Shown here: piece by piece, positions 1 to 7,569 of the stretch | How positions within the stretch are numbered: the stretch's first letter is position 1 | How the letters are laid out: every line of letters starts with the position of its first letter | Origin: an uncultured Alphaproteobacteria bacterium | GTDB lineage: Bacteria; Pseudomonadota; Alphaproteobacteria; Rs-D84 | Assembly (NCBI GenBank): GCA_947175875.1 | Contig: CAMWON010000004.1 | Span: 86,674-150,673 of the forward strand | Direction: 5' to 3' | DNA length: 64,000 bases | Notes under the pieces: model-generated | What the model was told of the DNA's origin: nothing | Database searches by the model: none | Seen by the model: the letters and a program-made list of their open reading frames with translations, nothing else | Program-made: the position numbers and the translations under genes

Positions 1-250
1 AATCGTTTTTGATTTTTATGTTGATAAATCCGGGCCCCGCAATAGACGTGTCGGCGACAAAGTCCAATTCCGATATGCGGGCGGCGATATCCGTGGCCAG
101 TTCGCGTGGCGGGCGTCCCGCCGCGCGCGCCATTACCATTGCGGCGTTTGTTGAAAAATCGCCGAAGTCACGGTTGCGCGGCACCTCAAGATTTACAGGC
201 GCGCCCAGTTTTTCATTTATTGCATCTGATACGTATTTATACAGGTTCAT
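1..250 (-). CDS. argS: Arginyl-tRNA synthetase, N-terminal fragment (cut by window edge)
   Basis: This is the first 83 codons of a class I arginyl-tRNA synthetase, which charges tRNA-Arg in the cytoplasm; the catalytic part lies beyond the left edge. The ATG is at 250 on the minus strand. The visible protein is the additional N-terminal (Arg_tRNA_synt_N) domain that contacts the tRNA D-loop: it reads VPRNRDFGDFSTNAAMVMA near residues 23-41 and GPGFINIKI near residues 72-80, both family hallmarks. It starts 16 nt after the kinase stop codon, so it is probably the last gene of the minus-strand operon that begins at 3126. The Shine-Dalgarno sequence is weak, which fits translation within an operon. 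Identification is firm for the fragment; completeness of the gene cannot be judged. Confidence 0.9.
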   Translation of the reverse strand, partial: MNLYKYVSDAINEKLGAPVNLEVPRNRDFGDFSTNAAMVMARAAGRPPRELATDIAARISELDFVADTSIAGPGFINIKIKND

Positions 251-266
251 TGTTGTGTCTTTTTCG

Positions 267-1547
267 TTATATTGGCAATACTATGCGAACACGCAGGCCG
301 CCCAAATCGCTGTTTTCCAGGAACAGCTGGCCGCCGTGGTTTTCAATTGCGGTCTGGGCGATGGACAGGCCCAAGCCCGTGCCGCCCGTATCCATCCCGC
401 GGGCATCGTCCAGGCGGACAAACGGGCGCATTGCGTCGCTTTTCTTGTCGTCCGGAATGCCTGGGCCGTCGTCTTCTATTGTGACCTCTACCTGTTCGGG
501 TGTGTCGCGTTCGGTTATCTTTATCGTTTTGTCCGCATAGCGGGCCGCGTTTTCAATAACATTTCCAAATGCCCGGGCCAGCGCCATAGAGCGCGCATAG
601 AACTGGGCCGGTTCGTCCGGGAAATCGGTGATGATATTTTTGGTCGGCGCCGCATCGCGCGCAATACGCGTCAGCATCGCGGGCAGCTCGGTCGCCTGCT
701 CTATCTCCGGCATTTCGCCGCGCGCAAACGCCAGGTATCCGTTGACCATTTCCGTCATGCGGTCAATGTCGCGCAGCATGTCCTTTTTCGTTGCGGCACC
801 CGTTTCAACCCCCAGTCTCATGCGGGTCAGCGGCGCCTTTAAATCGTGACTGACCGCGTTTAACATGTCCGTACGGGTGCGGTTATATCGGTCCAGGCGC
901 TCTTTCATCTTTATCATGGCGGATGCTGCCTCGCGTATTTCCTTGGAGCCGGTCGGTTCAAAGCCCGGCGCGTCCAGACCGCGGCCAAATCGTGACGCCG
1001 CGCGCGAAATGCGACGTATGCTGCGTGTGTGCAGGATTATGAACGGTGCAATCAAAATGGATACAATCAGCAAAGACCCCAACAGCCATATTAAAAACAC
1101 CTCGGTACTGGTGGAGTATATTCTGTACAGGGTTGTCGCAAATGTCGCGATTTTGCCGTCGTTGGTCGGAATGTCGATGAATATCAGGCGCTTGCCCTTG
1201 TCAATATAGATAGACGATGGACGCTGAACGCGACGGGACAGCTCCCCGGCCAGAGGGCCTGCTTCTTTGGAGTCGTTGTCGTTGTGTTTCGGGCGGTTCA
1301 AGCGTTCGTTAACCGTGACGTTAATACCGATGCGCTGAGCCATGGACTGGGTTGCGTCCGTGTCACCGCGATCCATAAAGTCCAGCATTGTTGCGATTTC
1401 ACCGGCCAGACCGCGCGCCATTGTCGAATGGACGCGGTCCCAATGGTTACCAAAAAACACGTTGGCAACGATTGTCAGCGCAATAATCAGCGGTATTAAA
1501 ATCATTAAAATGGTTCGCCATAGAAAGCTGCGCGGAATAAGTCTCAT
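267..1547 (-). CDS. EnvZ/OmpR-family sensor histidine kinase
   Basis: Inner-membrane sensor kinase of 426 aa. Visible parts in order: TM1 about residues 11-32; a periplasmic region of about 115 residues; TM2 about 150-172; a HAMP linker; a dimerisation/phosphoacceptor helix with the H-box around His234 (AVSHDLKAPL); then an ATPase domain with N-box (NVIENAARYA, 329-338), G1 (DDGPGIP, 359-365) and G2 (GGTGLGLS, 388-395). All catalytic boxes are intact. The start codon overlaps the stop of the upstream response regulator by 4 nt, so the two are translationally coupled and form a cognate pair. The stimulus is unknown; the exported protein encoded first in the same operon is a candidate periplasmic partner (inference). 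The layout matches alphaproteobacterial kinases of the EnvZ type, but the specific orthologue is not recognisable. Confidence 0.93.
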   Translation of the reverse strand: MRLIPRSFLWRTILMILIPLIIALTIVANVFFGNHWDRVHSTMARGLAGEIATMLDFMDRGDTDATQSMAQRIGINVTVNERLNRPKHNDNDSKEAGPLAGELSRRVQRPSSIYIDKGKRLIFIDIPTNDGKIATFATTLYRIYSTSTEVFLIWLLGSLLIVSILIAPFIILHTRSIRRISRAASRFGRGLDAPGFEPTGSKEIREAASAMIKMKERLDRYNRTRTDMLNAVSHDLKAPLTRMRLGVETGAATKKDMLRDIDRMTEMVNGYLAFARGEMPEIEQATELPAMLTRIARDAAPTKNIITDFPDEPAQFYARSMALARAFGNVIENAARYADKTIKITERDTPEQVEVTIEDDGPGIPDDKKSDAMRPFVRLDDARGMDTGGTGLGLSIAQTAIENHGGQLFLENSDLGGLRVRIVLPI

Positions 1548-2203
1548 TCCATATCCTTGTTGTCGGTTCCGGGCGCCAGTACAACCATTTTGTACCCGCG
1601 GCCCCGGATTGTGATAATATCTATGTTGGATAATACACTATTTAATTTCGCGCGCAAGCGTTTTGCAACCATTGGTGCGGCCGGCGCGATATTGCCCAGC
1701 GGGGTCGTCAAATGAATCAGCAGTTTTTTCTCTTCCCCCGACAGCGGCAGTGTGCGCGGTACGTCCGGATTTTCCGCTGTGCGCACAAAAAATTCATCGT
1801 CCGCAAACACCAGGCCCGCCGGCATCTGCGCGGCGCCGTTGTTCTTGCGGATTATGTTGTTTAAGCGCAGCACCAGCTCGCGCAGCTGGAACGGTTTTGC
1901 CAGATAGTCGTTCGCGCCGGCGTCCAGGCCTGCAATCGCGTTTTCAGGTCCGCTTAGCGCGGTCAGCATTATTACCGGCGTCGCGTCGCCCATTGTGCGG
2001 CGGTCGTTTAAGAAACTTAGGCCATCGCGGCCGGTCATCATTCTGTCCAGCACGATTGCGTCAACCGTTAATTTATCGAGAATTTGGGCGCCCTGCTCGG
2101 CCGAGTCGGCGGTGACGGCATTGAACCCTTCGGACCGCAGTCCCGCCGCCAGTGTGCGCCGCAGCATGTCGTCATCGTCAATAACAAGTACCGTTTTGTT
2201 CAT
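1544..2203 (-). CDS. OmpR-family response regulator
   Basis: Cytoplasmic transcription regulator of 219 aa, partner of the adjacent kinase. The N-terminal receiver domain has the acidic cluster at residues 9-12 (DDDD), the phosphoacceptor Asp53 (VLDRMM), and the conserved Thr81 and Lys103 (AKPF). The C-terminal half is an OmpR/PhoB winged helix: a recognition-helix region (VAKRLRAKLNSVL) followed by the wing motif IRGRGYKM. Length is typical of the family. Its ATG overlaps the TAA of the upstream exported-protein gene by one base (TAATG), so all three genes are coupled. Target genes cannot be inferred from the window. Confidence 0.94.
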   Translation of the reverse strand: MNKTVLVIDDDDMLRRTLAAGLRSEGFNAVTADSAEQGAQILDKLTVDAIVLDRMMTGRDGLSFLNDRRTMGDATPVIMLTALSGPENAIAGLDAGANDYLAKPFQLRELVLRLNNIIRKNNGAAQMPAGLVFADDEFFVRTAENPDVPRTLPLSGEEKKLLIHLTTPLGNIAPAAPMVAKRLRAKLNSVLSNIDIITIRGRGYKMVVLAPGTDNKDME

Positions 2204-3126
2204 TATTTCTGCATTGGTTCAACCGCGTACTCGCCGGGCTGAATTGTGCGCATCGCATTGCTGACGCCGTTTGATTCTATGTCGCTGTCAATGGCGGCGC
2301 GGAATTTCATGCCGTTGGTTGTAAATTCTGTCTTAAACAGCGCGTATCCTGTTCCGCCGCCGGTCGTCGGCCCCTGCAGCCCCAGAGAATAATAACCGCC
2401 CATAATGCCATAGTCTAGGTCGATATAGTCAATGTTCACCATCAGGGATACGTTTGTCATGCCGTCGCTGGTCATGTTGCAGGCAAATTCACGGTTTGAC
2501 AGTGTCGCCTGAGAGTTTATAGGAACAACGATGTCCATAACGGTCGGTTCGCACCGGCGGTCGATGCCGTTGACCAGAAATTCGTATGTCATGCCGACTG
2601 TCGCCTTGGACAGGCCGGTCGAGATATTGACCTGTGAAATCGTGGCCTTGGGTATTTTTACCATGGCGTTGGCGATGCCGCTGCGAACGGGGAAGGATAT
2701 CCCGGACTGCAGGCAATCGCGCGAGAACGGGTCCGCCTCGCATATATATACGCGCGAATGAGAATTCATCATGAACATATTTGCCAGGCTGTTGAACAGG
2801 AACGTGCGAGTAATCTTGTCGTTCAGGCGCGTGCAACCAAAGTCGCGGCATATAACCATCGGGCGCGACGCAAACGAAACACCCGGGTGCATGTAATATT
2901 CCGCCGCCTGGGCGTCCAGGATTGCCTGGTCGTAATCCAGACTGTCGGCGCGGTTCATAAATTCCGTTTCCGGAATGAAATTCGGGTCGTCGGGGTACGC
3001 ATAATAAGACTGTACCGGCGTTTCGGTATAGATTGTCTGAAGGTTGTCAAGCATAACCTCCTCGGCGCCATGCGCCAGGCCGGTGCAACAAATTGCAAGG
3101 ATTGCCGTTAAAATAAATCTAGCCAT
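2203..3126 (-). CDS. Exported protein of unknown function, first gene of the two-component operon
   Basis: Unrecognised protein of 307 aa. It opens with a clear signal peptide (MARFILTAILAICCTGLAHG, cleavage near residue 20), so it should be periplasmic or outer-surface. The mature part has few charged runs and several Cys residues (for example the CRDFGC segment near residue 92 and CEADPFSRDC near 128) that could form disulfides. No known domain, repeat or lipobox is visible. A Shine-Dalgarno-like AAAGGCG precedes the ATG, and a good sigma70 promoter lies at 3155-3184. It is translationally coupled to the response regulator and kinase downstream, so a role as periplasmic sensor accessory or co-regulated envelope protein is plausible but not shown by the sequence. 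Confidence 0.75.
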   Translation of the reverse strand: MARFILTAILAICCTGLAHGAEEVMLDNLQTIYTETPVQSYYAYPDDPNFIPETEFMNRADSLDYDQAILDAQAAEYYMHPGVSFASRPMVICRDFGCTRLNDKITRTFLFNSLANMFMMNSHSRVYICEADPFSRDCLQSGISFPVRSGIANAMVKIPKATISQVNISTGLSKATVGMTYEFLVNGIDRRCEPTVMDIVVPINSQATLSNREFACNMTSDGMTNVSLMVNIDYIDLDYGIMGGYYSLGLQGPTTGGGTGYALFKTEFTTNGMKFRAAIDSDIESNGVSNAMRTIQPGEYAVEPMQK

Positions 3127-3154
3127 ATCAACGCCTTTTATTCTCTCTTGAGAA

Positions 3155-3184
3155 ATATTAGAACATTCGCCATATGCGTGTCAA
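3155..3184 (-). promoter_or_regulatory. Sigma70-type promoter for the exported protein / two-component / argS operon
   Basis: On the minus strand TTGACA (3179-3184) and TAATAT (3155-3160) are separated by 18 nt. It sits 29 nt upstream of the ATG at 3126 and is the only obvious promoter for the four-gene minus operon. Confidence 0.7.
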
Positions 3185-3200
3185 AGCAAAAATATTTTTA

Positions 3201-3230
3201 TTGAAAATCAAAACTCATTTGTTCTATAAG
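3201..3230 (+). promoter_or_regulatory. Sigma70-type promoter for the hydrolase-like / ruvB / tol operon
   Basis: TTGAAA (3201-3206) and TATAAG (3225-3230) are separated by 18 nt, with the predicted transcription start about 27 nt upstream of the ATG at 3265. It is divergent from the minus-strand promoter at 3155-3184. Confidence 0.6.
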
Positions 3231-3264
3231 TAATGTAAAGAATTTATAACGAAAGGTGGAATGC

Positions 3265-3924
3265 ATGGTCGATATCATAATCACAGGTGAATCCGGAAAG
3301 CTGCACGCCGTGTATCACAAGGCGGCCGCGCCCGCGGCGCCGCTGGCGGTGGTGCTGTCGGGGAATCCGCGTCAAAAATATCATATGAACGACCGCGTGT
3401 CGTATGCAATGTTTCGTGCGTTTATGGATATCGGTTTTTCTGTTCTGCGCTTTAATTATCGCGGCGTGAACGATTCCGAGGGGGCCGTCGGCACAACCGC
3501 GGACAATATGCTGGATATCGCGACCGTAATCGACTGGATTCAAAATCACAACGAGGACAGCGACAAAATATGGCTGGCAGGACACGGTCTGGGCGCGTGG
3601 TACGTGTTGCAGGCGATGATGCGCCGGCCTGAGGTGTCGGGCTTTGCACTGGTCTCGCCAGATGCGTCGATTGCTGATTTTGCGTTCCTGTCGCCGCGCC
3701 CGAACCGCGGACTGTTGCTGCAGGGAACGGCCGAATCCGACGATGCGAAAAGTTTCGGCACTCATTTGACCCAGGTGTTGAAAAAGCAGGCCCAGATTGA
3801 TTTGGAGACAATCCGTGTCCGCGGCGCCGATGCAAATTACAGCGCGCCGGCGGACCTGCGCCAGATGTATAATGATTTAAAGGCCTATGTCGGTCGCGAA
3901 AACGCCGAAGACAAGTTGTTGTAA
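3265..3924 (+). CDS. Alpha/beta-hydrolase-like protein without a recognisable catalytic triad
   Basis: Protein of 219 aa with the sequence pattern of the short COG2945-type alpha/beta hydrolases: an oxyanion-region LSGNPRQKYHMND near residues 31-43, FNYRGVNDSEG near 63-73, and SPDASIADFAFLSP near 131-144. The nucleophile elbow that should read G-x-S-x-G is GHGLG (106-110), with Gly108 where Ser is expected. The later acidic and His positions (usually D-x-V-x-P and A-D-H) read ESDDA and ADANY. It therefore looks like a pseudoenzyme, possibly binding rather than hydrolysing a ligand. The start was set at ATG 3265 because GAAAGG at 3251-3256 gives ideal spacing; an in-frame GTG lies at 3256. It ends 3 nt before ruvB and heads that operon. 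Confidence 0.8.
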   Translation: MVDIIITGESGKLHAVYHKAAAPAAPLAVVLSGNPRQKYHMNDRVSYAMFRAFMDIGFSVLRFNYRGVNDSEGAVGTTADNMLDIATVIDWIQNHNEDSDKIWLAGHGLGAWYVLQAMMRRPEVSGFALVSPDASIADFAFLSPRPNRGLLLQGTAESDDAKSFGTHLTQVLKKQAQIDLETIRVRGADANYSAPADLRQMYNDLKAYVGRENAEDKLL

Positions 3925-3927
3925 GCC

Positions 3928-4923
3928 ATGCAGAACAATACAAACGACAGATTTTTTGACCCCAGCATTCCGGATGACATGGCGTCGTCCATTCGGCCGC
4001 GCGCCCTGTCCGACTTTATCGGGCACGAGTCTTTGAAACAGAATCTGGGGGTGTTTATTTCCGGTGCGCGTTCGCGGTCCGAGGCGATGGACCATGTCTT
4101 GCTGTACGGTCCGCCCGGGCTGGGCAAGACGACGTTGGCGCATATTGTGGCAAACGAGCTGGGGACGAATTTCCGCGCGACGGCGGCGCCCATGCTGACA
4201 AAGCAAGGGGATTTGGCGGCGATTTTGACGTCGCTGGAGCCGATGGACGTTTTGTTTATCGATGAAATTCATCGTCTGCCGACGGCGATAGAGGAAGTGC
4301 TCTATTCCGCGATGGAGGATTTTAAGCTGGACATCATGCTGGGCGAAGGGCCCAGCGCAAAAAGCGTTCGCATTGACCTGCCGCCGTTCACTTTGGTCGG
4401 CGCAACAACGCGGACGGGACTGCTGTCCAATCCGTTGCGTGACAGATTTGGAATTGATTTGCGCCTGTCGTTTTATTCGCCCGAAGACCTGGCCAAAATT
4501 ATTCAGCGCAGCGCCAATATTCTGGGCACGCCGATTGACGACGCAGGGGCGTTGATGCTGGCGCGCAGTGCGCGCGGCACGCCGCGTATTGCAAACCGCC
4601 TGTTGAAACGTGCGCGCGATTTTGCGGCCGCACTGGGCAAAAGCGAGATTTCAGCCGACACGATAAAGACCACCCTGTTCCAGCTGCATATTGATGAAAG
4701 CGGCCTGGACGAAATAGACCGTGAATACATGACGACAATCGTGTGCCATTATGCCGGCGGGCCGGTCGGTATTGAAAATCTGGCGGCGGCCCTGTCGGAA
4801 CCGACGGACACGATAGAGGATGTGATAGAGCCGTATCTGATGCAGCTGGGCTTTATTCAGCGCACGCCGCGCGGGCGCGTTATAACGGATGCGGGGTACA
4901 AACATTTGGGGCTGGAAAAATGA
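3928..4923 (+). CDS. ruvB: Holliday junction branch-migration helicase RuvB
   Basis: AAA+ motor (331 aa, normal length) that forms hexamers around DNA and drives Holliday junction branch migration with RuvA; cytoplasmic. Visible motifs: an N-terminal [10 protein letters not shown] segment, Walker A GPPGLGKT (61-68), Walker [10 protein letters not shown] (109-117), sensor 1 GATTRTG (158-164), arginine-finger region NPLRDRFG (168-175), and a C-terminal winged helix ending [12 protein letters not shown]. ruvA and ruvC, its usual alphaproteobacterial neighbours, are not adjacent here. Instead it is packed between a hydrolase-like gene (3 nt upstream) and ybgC, whose ATG overlaps the ruvB stop. 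Identification is certain. Confidence 0.98.
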   Translation: MQNNTNDRFFDPSIPDDMASSIRPRALSDFIGHESLKQNLGVFISGARSRSEAMDHVLLYGPPGLGKTTLAHIVANELGTNFRATAAPMLTKQGDLAAILTSLEPMDVLFIDEIHRLPTAIEEVLYSAMEDFKLDIMLGEGPSAKSVRIDLPPFTLVGATTRTGLLSNPLRDRFGIDLRLSFYSPEDLAKIIQRSANILGTPIDDAGALMLARSARGTPRIANRLLKRARDFAAALGKSEISADTIKTTLFQLHIDESGLDEIDREYMTTIVCHYAGGPVGIENLAAALSEPTDTIEDVIEPYLMQLGFIQRTPRGRVITDAGYKHLGLEK

Positions 4924-5294
4924 CGGCGCATAAATTTCCGTTTTCTATTTGCTATGCGGATACCGATGCGGGCGGCATTGTGTATCACGGCCGCTATATT
5001 GAAATTGCGGAACGTGCACGCATGAACTGGCTGCGCGGGCATTTTGCCGCGCCGGGCGACGTCGGGTTTGTGGTGCGCGCATTGGCGGTGCGGTATCTGG
5101 TGCCGCTGCGCCTGGGTGACGACTTTGTTGTCGAATCCGAGATTGTAAAACGCGGCGCGGCCAGTCTGGATATAGAACAAAAGTTCGTGAAAGACGGCGA
5201 CGTTTGTGCTATAATCAATTTAACTGTCGCGTATTTGGGGGCGGATATGCGTCCAAAGCGCATCCCGGACAGCATTCTGGGGGCGACGGAATAA
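4920..5294 (+). CDS. ybgC: YbgC-type acyl-CoA thioesterase of the tol locus
   Basis: Hotdog-fold thioesterase of 124 aa. The family signature is complete: [16 protein letters not shown] near residues 12-27 carries the catalytic Asp15 (YADTD), followed by [10 protein letters not shown]. In other proteobacteria YbgC hydrolyses short- or long-chain acyl thioesters and sits at the head of the tol-pal operon, linking it to phospholipid metabolism at the inner membrane. The same order is kept here, with tolQ starting 29 nt downstream. The ATG overlaps the ruvB stop (ATGA), so translation is coupled. The physiological substrate cannot be deduced from the sequence. Confidence 0.93.
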   Translation: MTAHKFPFSICYADTDAGGIVYHGRYIEIAERARMNWLRGHFAAPGDVGFVVRALAVRYLVPLRLGDDFVVESEIVKRGAASLDIEQKFVKDGDVCAIINLTVAYLGADMRPKRIPDSILGATE

Positions 5295-5323
5295 GTTTTT
5301 AATATCATAAGAAGGAAAGGAAT

Positions 5324-5818
5324 ATGACAAACAATTTTTCATTGTTATCTTTGTTCACGGCCGGCGACATAATGACGCTGGTGATATCGTTGCTGCTGGT
5401 CGCGGCCAGCGTAATGTCCTGGGCGATTATTATTGAAAAGTTCCGCCTGTGGCGTGCGCAAAAACGCGCCGCGGCGGTTAAAATTGACGACCGCGATCCG
5501 GAATTGTCCGTTGATCGTATAATTCGCCCGTTTGACCGTAATCTGTGGTTTTTATCGATGGTGTCGTATGTCGCGCCGTTTGTCGGTCTGTTCGGCACCA
5601 TATGGGGCGTTATGGATTCTTTTGCGTCAATCGGCGTAAACCAGTCCGTGTCAATCGGCGTAATCGCACCGGGATTGGCGACGGCGCTGGGAACGACCGC
5701 ACTTGGGCTGATTGCGGCGGTGCCGGCGGCGGTTGCGTATCAGTATTTTACACGTCGCGCGGACGATTTGTATGACGGCCTGATGGACAGGGTTCGTGAA
5801 AGTCGCATAAAAAAATAA
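5324..5818 (+). CDS. tolQ: TolQ, shortened proton-channel subunit
   Basis: MotA/TolQ/ExbB-family inner-membrane protein that, with TolR, turns the proton-motive force into envelope constriction work. It has TM1 about residues 13-35 and the TM2-TM3 core with VAPFVGLFGTIWGVMDSF (about 83-100) and GLATALGTTALGLIAAVPA (about 117-135), the most conserved part of the family. At 164 aa it is clearly shorter than typical TolQ (about 230 aa): the cytoplasmic loop between TM1 and TM2 is reduced to roughly 40-45 residues. A strong Shine-Dalgarno (AGAAGGAAAGGA) fixes the ATG. Followed by tolR 17 nt later. ExbB is an alternative name, but the ybgC-tolQ-tolR-tolA order favours TolQ. Confidence 0.9.
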   Translation: MTNNFSLLSLFTAGDIMTLVISLLLVAASVMSWAIIIEKFRLWRAQKRAAAVKIDDRDPELSVDRIIRPFDRNLWFLSMVSYVAPFVGLFGTIWGVMDSFASIGVNQSVSIGVIAPGLATALGTTALGLIAAVPAAVAYQYFTRRADDLYDGLMDRVRESRIKK

Positions 5819-5835
5819 AACGGGGGCAAAAAGAC

Positions 5836-6237
5836 ATGTCTCGTAATGGACGCAGAAAAGCAGACGCCGCAATATCGTTAACGCCGATGATTGATATTAT
5901 GACGGTGCTGTTGGCGGTGTTTATGGTAACAACGCCGATGATGACGACGGGTATTGACTTGAACCTGCCGAACGCGGGCAGCTCCGCCCTGACCGGCAAC
6001 GACCACGCCATTCAAATCAGTGTGGACGCCGCGGGCCGCTATTATCTGGGCGATGTTCAGATGACCCGGGACGAGGTTGTACGGCGCGCCGTGGCGATGC
6101 GCGGTGAAAACCCACAGCTGACGATTATGATAAACGGCGACCGCGCCGCGGATTATGGTGCGGTTATGTCCGTTATGGGTAAATTAAAAGACGCCGGGTT
6201 CCAGCGCGTCGGCCTGCGCACACAGTTGGACAAGTAA
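5836..6237 (+). CDS. tolR: TolR (ExbD/TolR family)
   Basis: Bitopic inner-membrane protein of 133 aa, partner of TolQ. A short basic cytoplasmic N-terminus (SRNGRRKAD) leads into a transmembrane helix at about residues 17-38 (TPMIDIMTVLLAVFMV). Asp20 in this helix is the conserved proton-relay residue of the family. The periplasmic domain of about 95 residues ends with a TolR-like VGLRTQLDK. Length is normal. It lies 17 nt after tolQ and 8 nt before tolA in one operon. Confidence 0.95.
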   Translation: MSRNGRRKADAAISLTPMIDIMTVLLAVFMVTTPMMTTGIDLNLPNAGSSALTGNDHAIQISVDAAGRYYLGDVQMTRDEVVRRAVAMRGENPQLTIMINGDRAADYGAVMSVMGKLKDAGFQRVGLRTQLDK

Positions 6238-6245
6238 TTGCGGAT

Positions 6246-7001
6246 ATGAAAAAAATTAATCAATTTTCGTCGGAAAACATGCTGATGTCCGTGGGCGGGC
6301 ATCTGGCGTTGGTGGCGATAATGGTGACCTCGTTCGCCATTGTGGTAGAGCGTGCGCGTCTGGTCGCGCCCGACCGGGTTGAGATTACGGAAATCGACTT
6401 AAGCGCCGTAAAGGTGTCCGGTGACGAAACGCGGCTGTATAACACGGCGGCGGCAAACAGCGACGTGCCGGATGCGGCGCCCGAAACGCCAAAACCTGCT
6501 GAAACGCCGGTCGCCGCGCCAGAGCCGATAACAGAACCATCCATGGCGGAGCCCGATCCCGCGCCGGAGCCGGAGAAAAAAGCGGAACCGGAACAACCCA
6601 AAGAAGACAAAAAGGTTGAAGATTTGCCAGCCCCGCGAAAGCGTACGGTGGTGCGCGTAAATCGTGAAACGGTGTCGCTGGACCGCACGCTGACGATATC
6701 GGTTGTCGATGCGTTGCGCGTGGCGATGACGCGCTGTTGGACCATTGATACGACGCGGGCGGACATTTCGGATATACGTGCGGTGGCGCATTTAACCATG
6801 CGCCCGAACGGCACGGTTCGCGATGTCTGGTTCGAAGGGGCCTCCGCGGCCGAGACGGACCCTGCATTCGCATATGTTCTGGATACCATTCGCGCGGCGA
6901 TAAACGTGTGCCAGCCGTTTCGCATGCTGCCGCCGGGCGAGTTTGCCAAGTGGGAGAAGATACAGCTGACCTTTTATCCGAATCAGGGAAAAGTTATGTA
7001 A
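6246..7001 (+). CDS. tolA: TolA-like energy-transducing protein
   Basis: Inner-membrane anchored periplasm-spanning protein of 251 aa. A single transmembrane helix (about residues 14-35) is followed by a Pro/Glu/Ala/Lys-rich spacer (about 75-130) instead of the long Ala/Lys helix of E. coli TolA. A C-terminal TolA/TonB-like domain III (about 145-251) carries the characteristic CQPFRMLPP and W-x-x-x-QLTFYP segments. TolA links TolQR to Pal and TolB at the outer membrane; no tolB or pal follows here, because the operon ends in an intrinsic terminator at 7003-7028. The other two components must be encoded elsewhere or be absent. Confidence 0.88.
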   Translation: MKKINQFSSENMLMSVGGHLALVAIMVTSFAIVVERARLVAPDRVEITEIDLSAVKVSGDETRLYNTAAANSDVPDAAPETPKPAETPVAAPEPITEPSMAEPDPAPEPEKKAEPEQPKEDKKVEDLPAPRKRTVVRVNRETVSLDRTLTISVVDALRVAMTRCWTIDTTRADISDIRAVAHLTMRPNGTVRDVWFEGASAAETDPAFAYVLDTIRAAINVCQPFRMLPPGEFAKWEKIQLTFYPNQGKVM

Positions 7002-7002
7002 A

Positions 7003-7028
7003 AAATCCGCCACATGGCGGATTTTTTT
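7003..7028 (+). terminator. Intrinsic terminator of the ruvB-tolQRA operon
   Basis: Stem ATCCGCC (7005-7011) / GGCGGAT (7016-7022) with loop ACAT, followed by seven T. It lies directly after the tolA stop. Confidence 0.9.
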
Positions 7029-7089
7029 GTGTAATTATACTGGATTGCCGCGGTCGCTGATGCTCCCTCGCAATGACAATGTGGATGCA

Positions 7090-7118
7090 GAATAAAACAA
7101 CCGCCCCCGCAGGGACGG
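7090..7118 (-). terminator. Intrinsic terminator of rnpB
   Basis: On the minus strand CCGTCCC pairs with GGGGCGG around the loop TGCG, followed by TTGTTTTATT. It sits immediately 3' of the RNase P RNA. Confidence 0.75.
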
Positions 7119-7121
7119 CGT

Positions 7122-7444
7122 GCAGATGCACTATAAGCCGGATTCTGTACTGCCGCGGGCCCAGTCTTTTCACAACCACGCCCGGGTAGCGAACATAATT
7201 AATCTGCATTTCGTGTTACCACGAATGTCAAGCCTTCTACCCGCCCCCAATCCTGGGACTGGTCACAGGGGGCCTATTTGAAGTTGCTGCGCATAGAGAT
7301 TGGCCGTTTCACTCGAACTAAATCGATTCGTCACTGTTCCTCTAATCGTCGGGTTGCCCCGCCCGGTCATTAGCCGGTATGCCGTCCCATGCAGTCCGGA
7401 CTTTCCTCCAACCCTGTGGGGTCAGCTATGTCCCGCGCATCTTA
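7122..7444 (-). ncRNA. rnpB: RNase P RNA, A-type
   Basis: Catalytic RNA of RNase P, which trims the 5' leaders of tRNA precursors. The minus strand contains the universal 5' block GAGGAAAGTCCGGACTGC (7391-7408), the distal GGGTAGAAGGCTTGACATT-like block, and the 3' block ACAGAATCCGGCTTATAG. Helix P1 closes as AGATGCGC (plus-strand 7435-7442) against GTGCATCT (plus-strand 7124-7131). The length of about 323 nt is somewhat compact for a bacterial type A RNA. Ends were placed from P1, the promoter at 7453-7480 and the terminator at 7090-7118, and may be off by a few bases. Confidence 0.95.
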
Positions 7445-7452
7445 CGCGTGCA

Positions 7453-7480
7453 ATACTAACAGCAATAAAAAAAAATTCAA
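7453..7480 (-). promoter_or_regulatory. Promoter of rnpB
   Basis: Minus-strand TTGAAT (7475-7480) and TAGTAT (7453-7458) with a 16-nt spacer. The predicted start near 7446 agrees with the P1 helix of the RNA. Confidence 0.65.
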
Positions 7481-7511
7481 ATAAAATTGCGTAGGCGATA
7501 TATTTTTTTGC

Positions 7512-7541
7512 TTGAACCGTTTCCATGATTTTTTCTATGAT
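7512..7541 (+). promoter_or_regulatory. Promoter of the giant Cys-rich protein gene
   Basis: TTGAAC (7512-7517) and TATGAT (7536-7541) with an 18-nt spacer. The predicted start is about 22 nt before the ATG at 7570, so unlike other Cys-rich genes here it has only a short leader. Confidence 0.55.
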
Positions 7542-7569
7542 TAGTATCAGAGAAAAAAAGTGGGGAATT

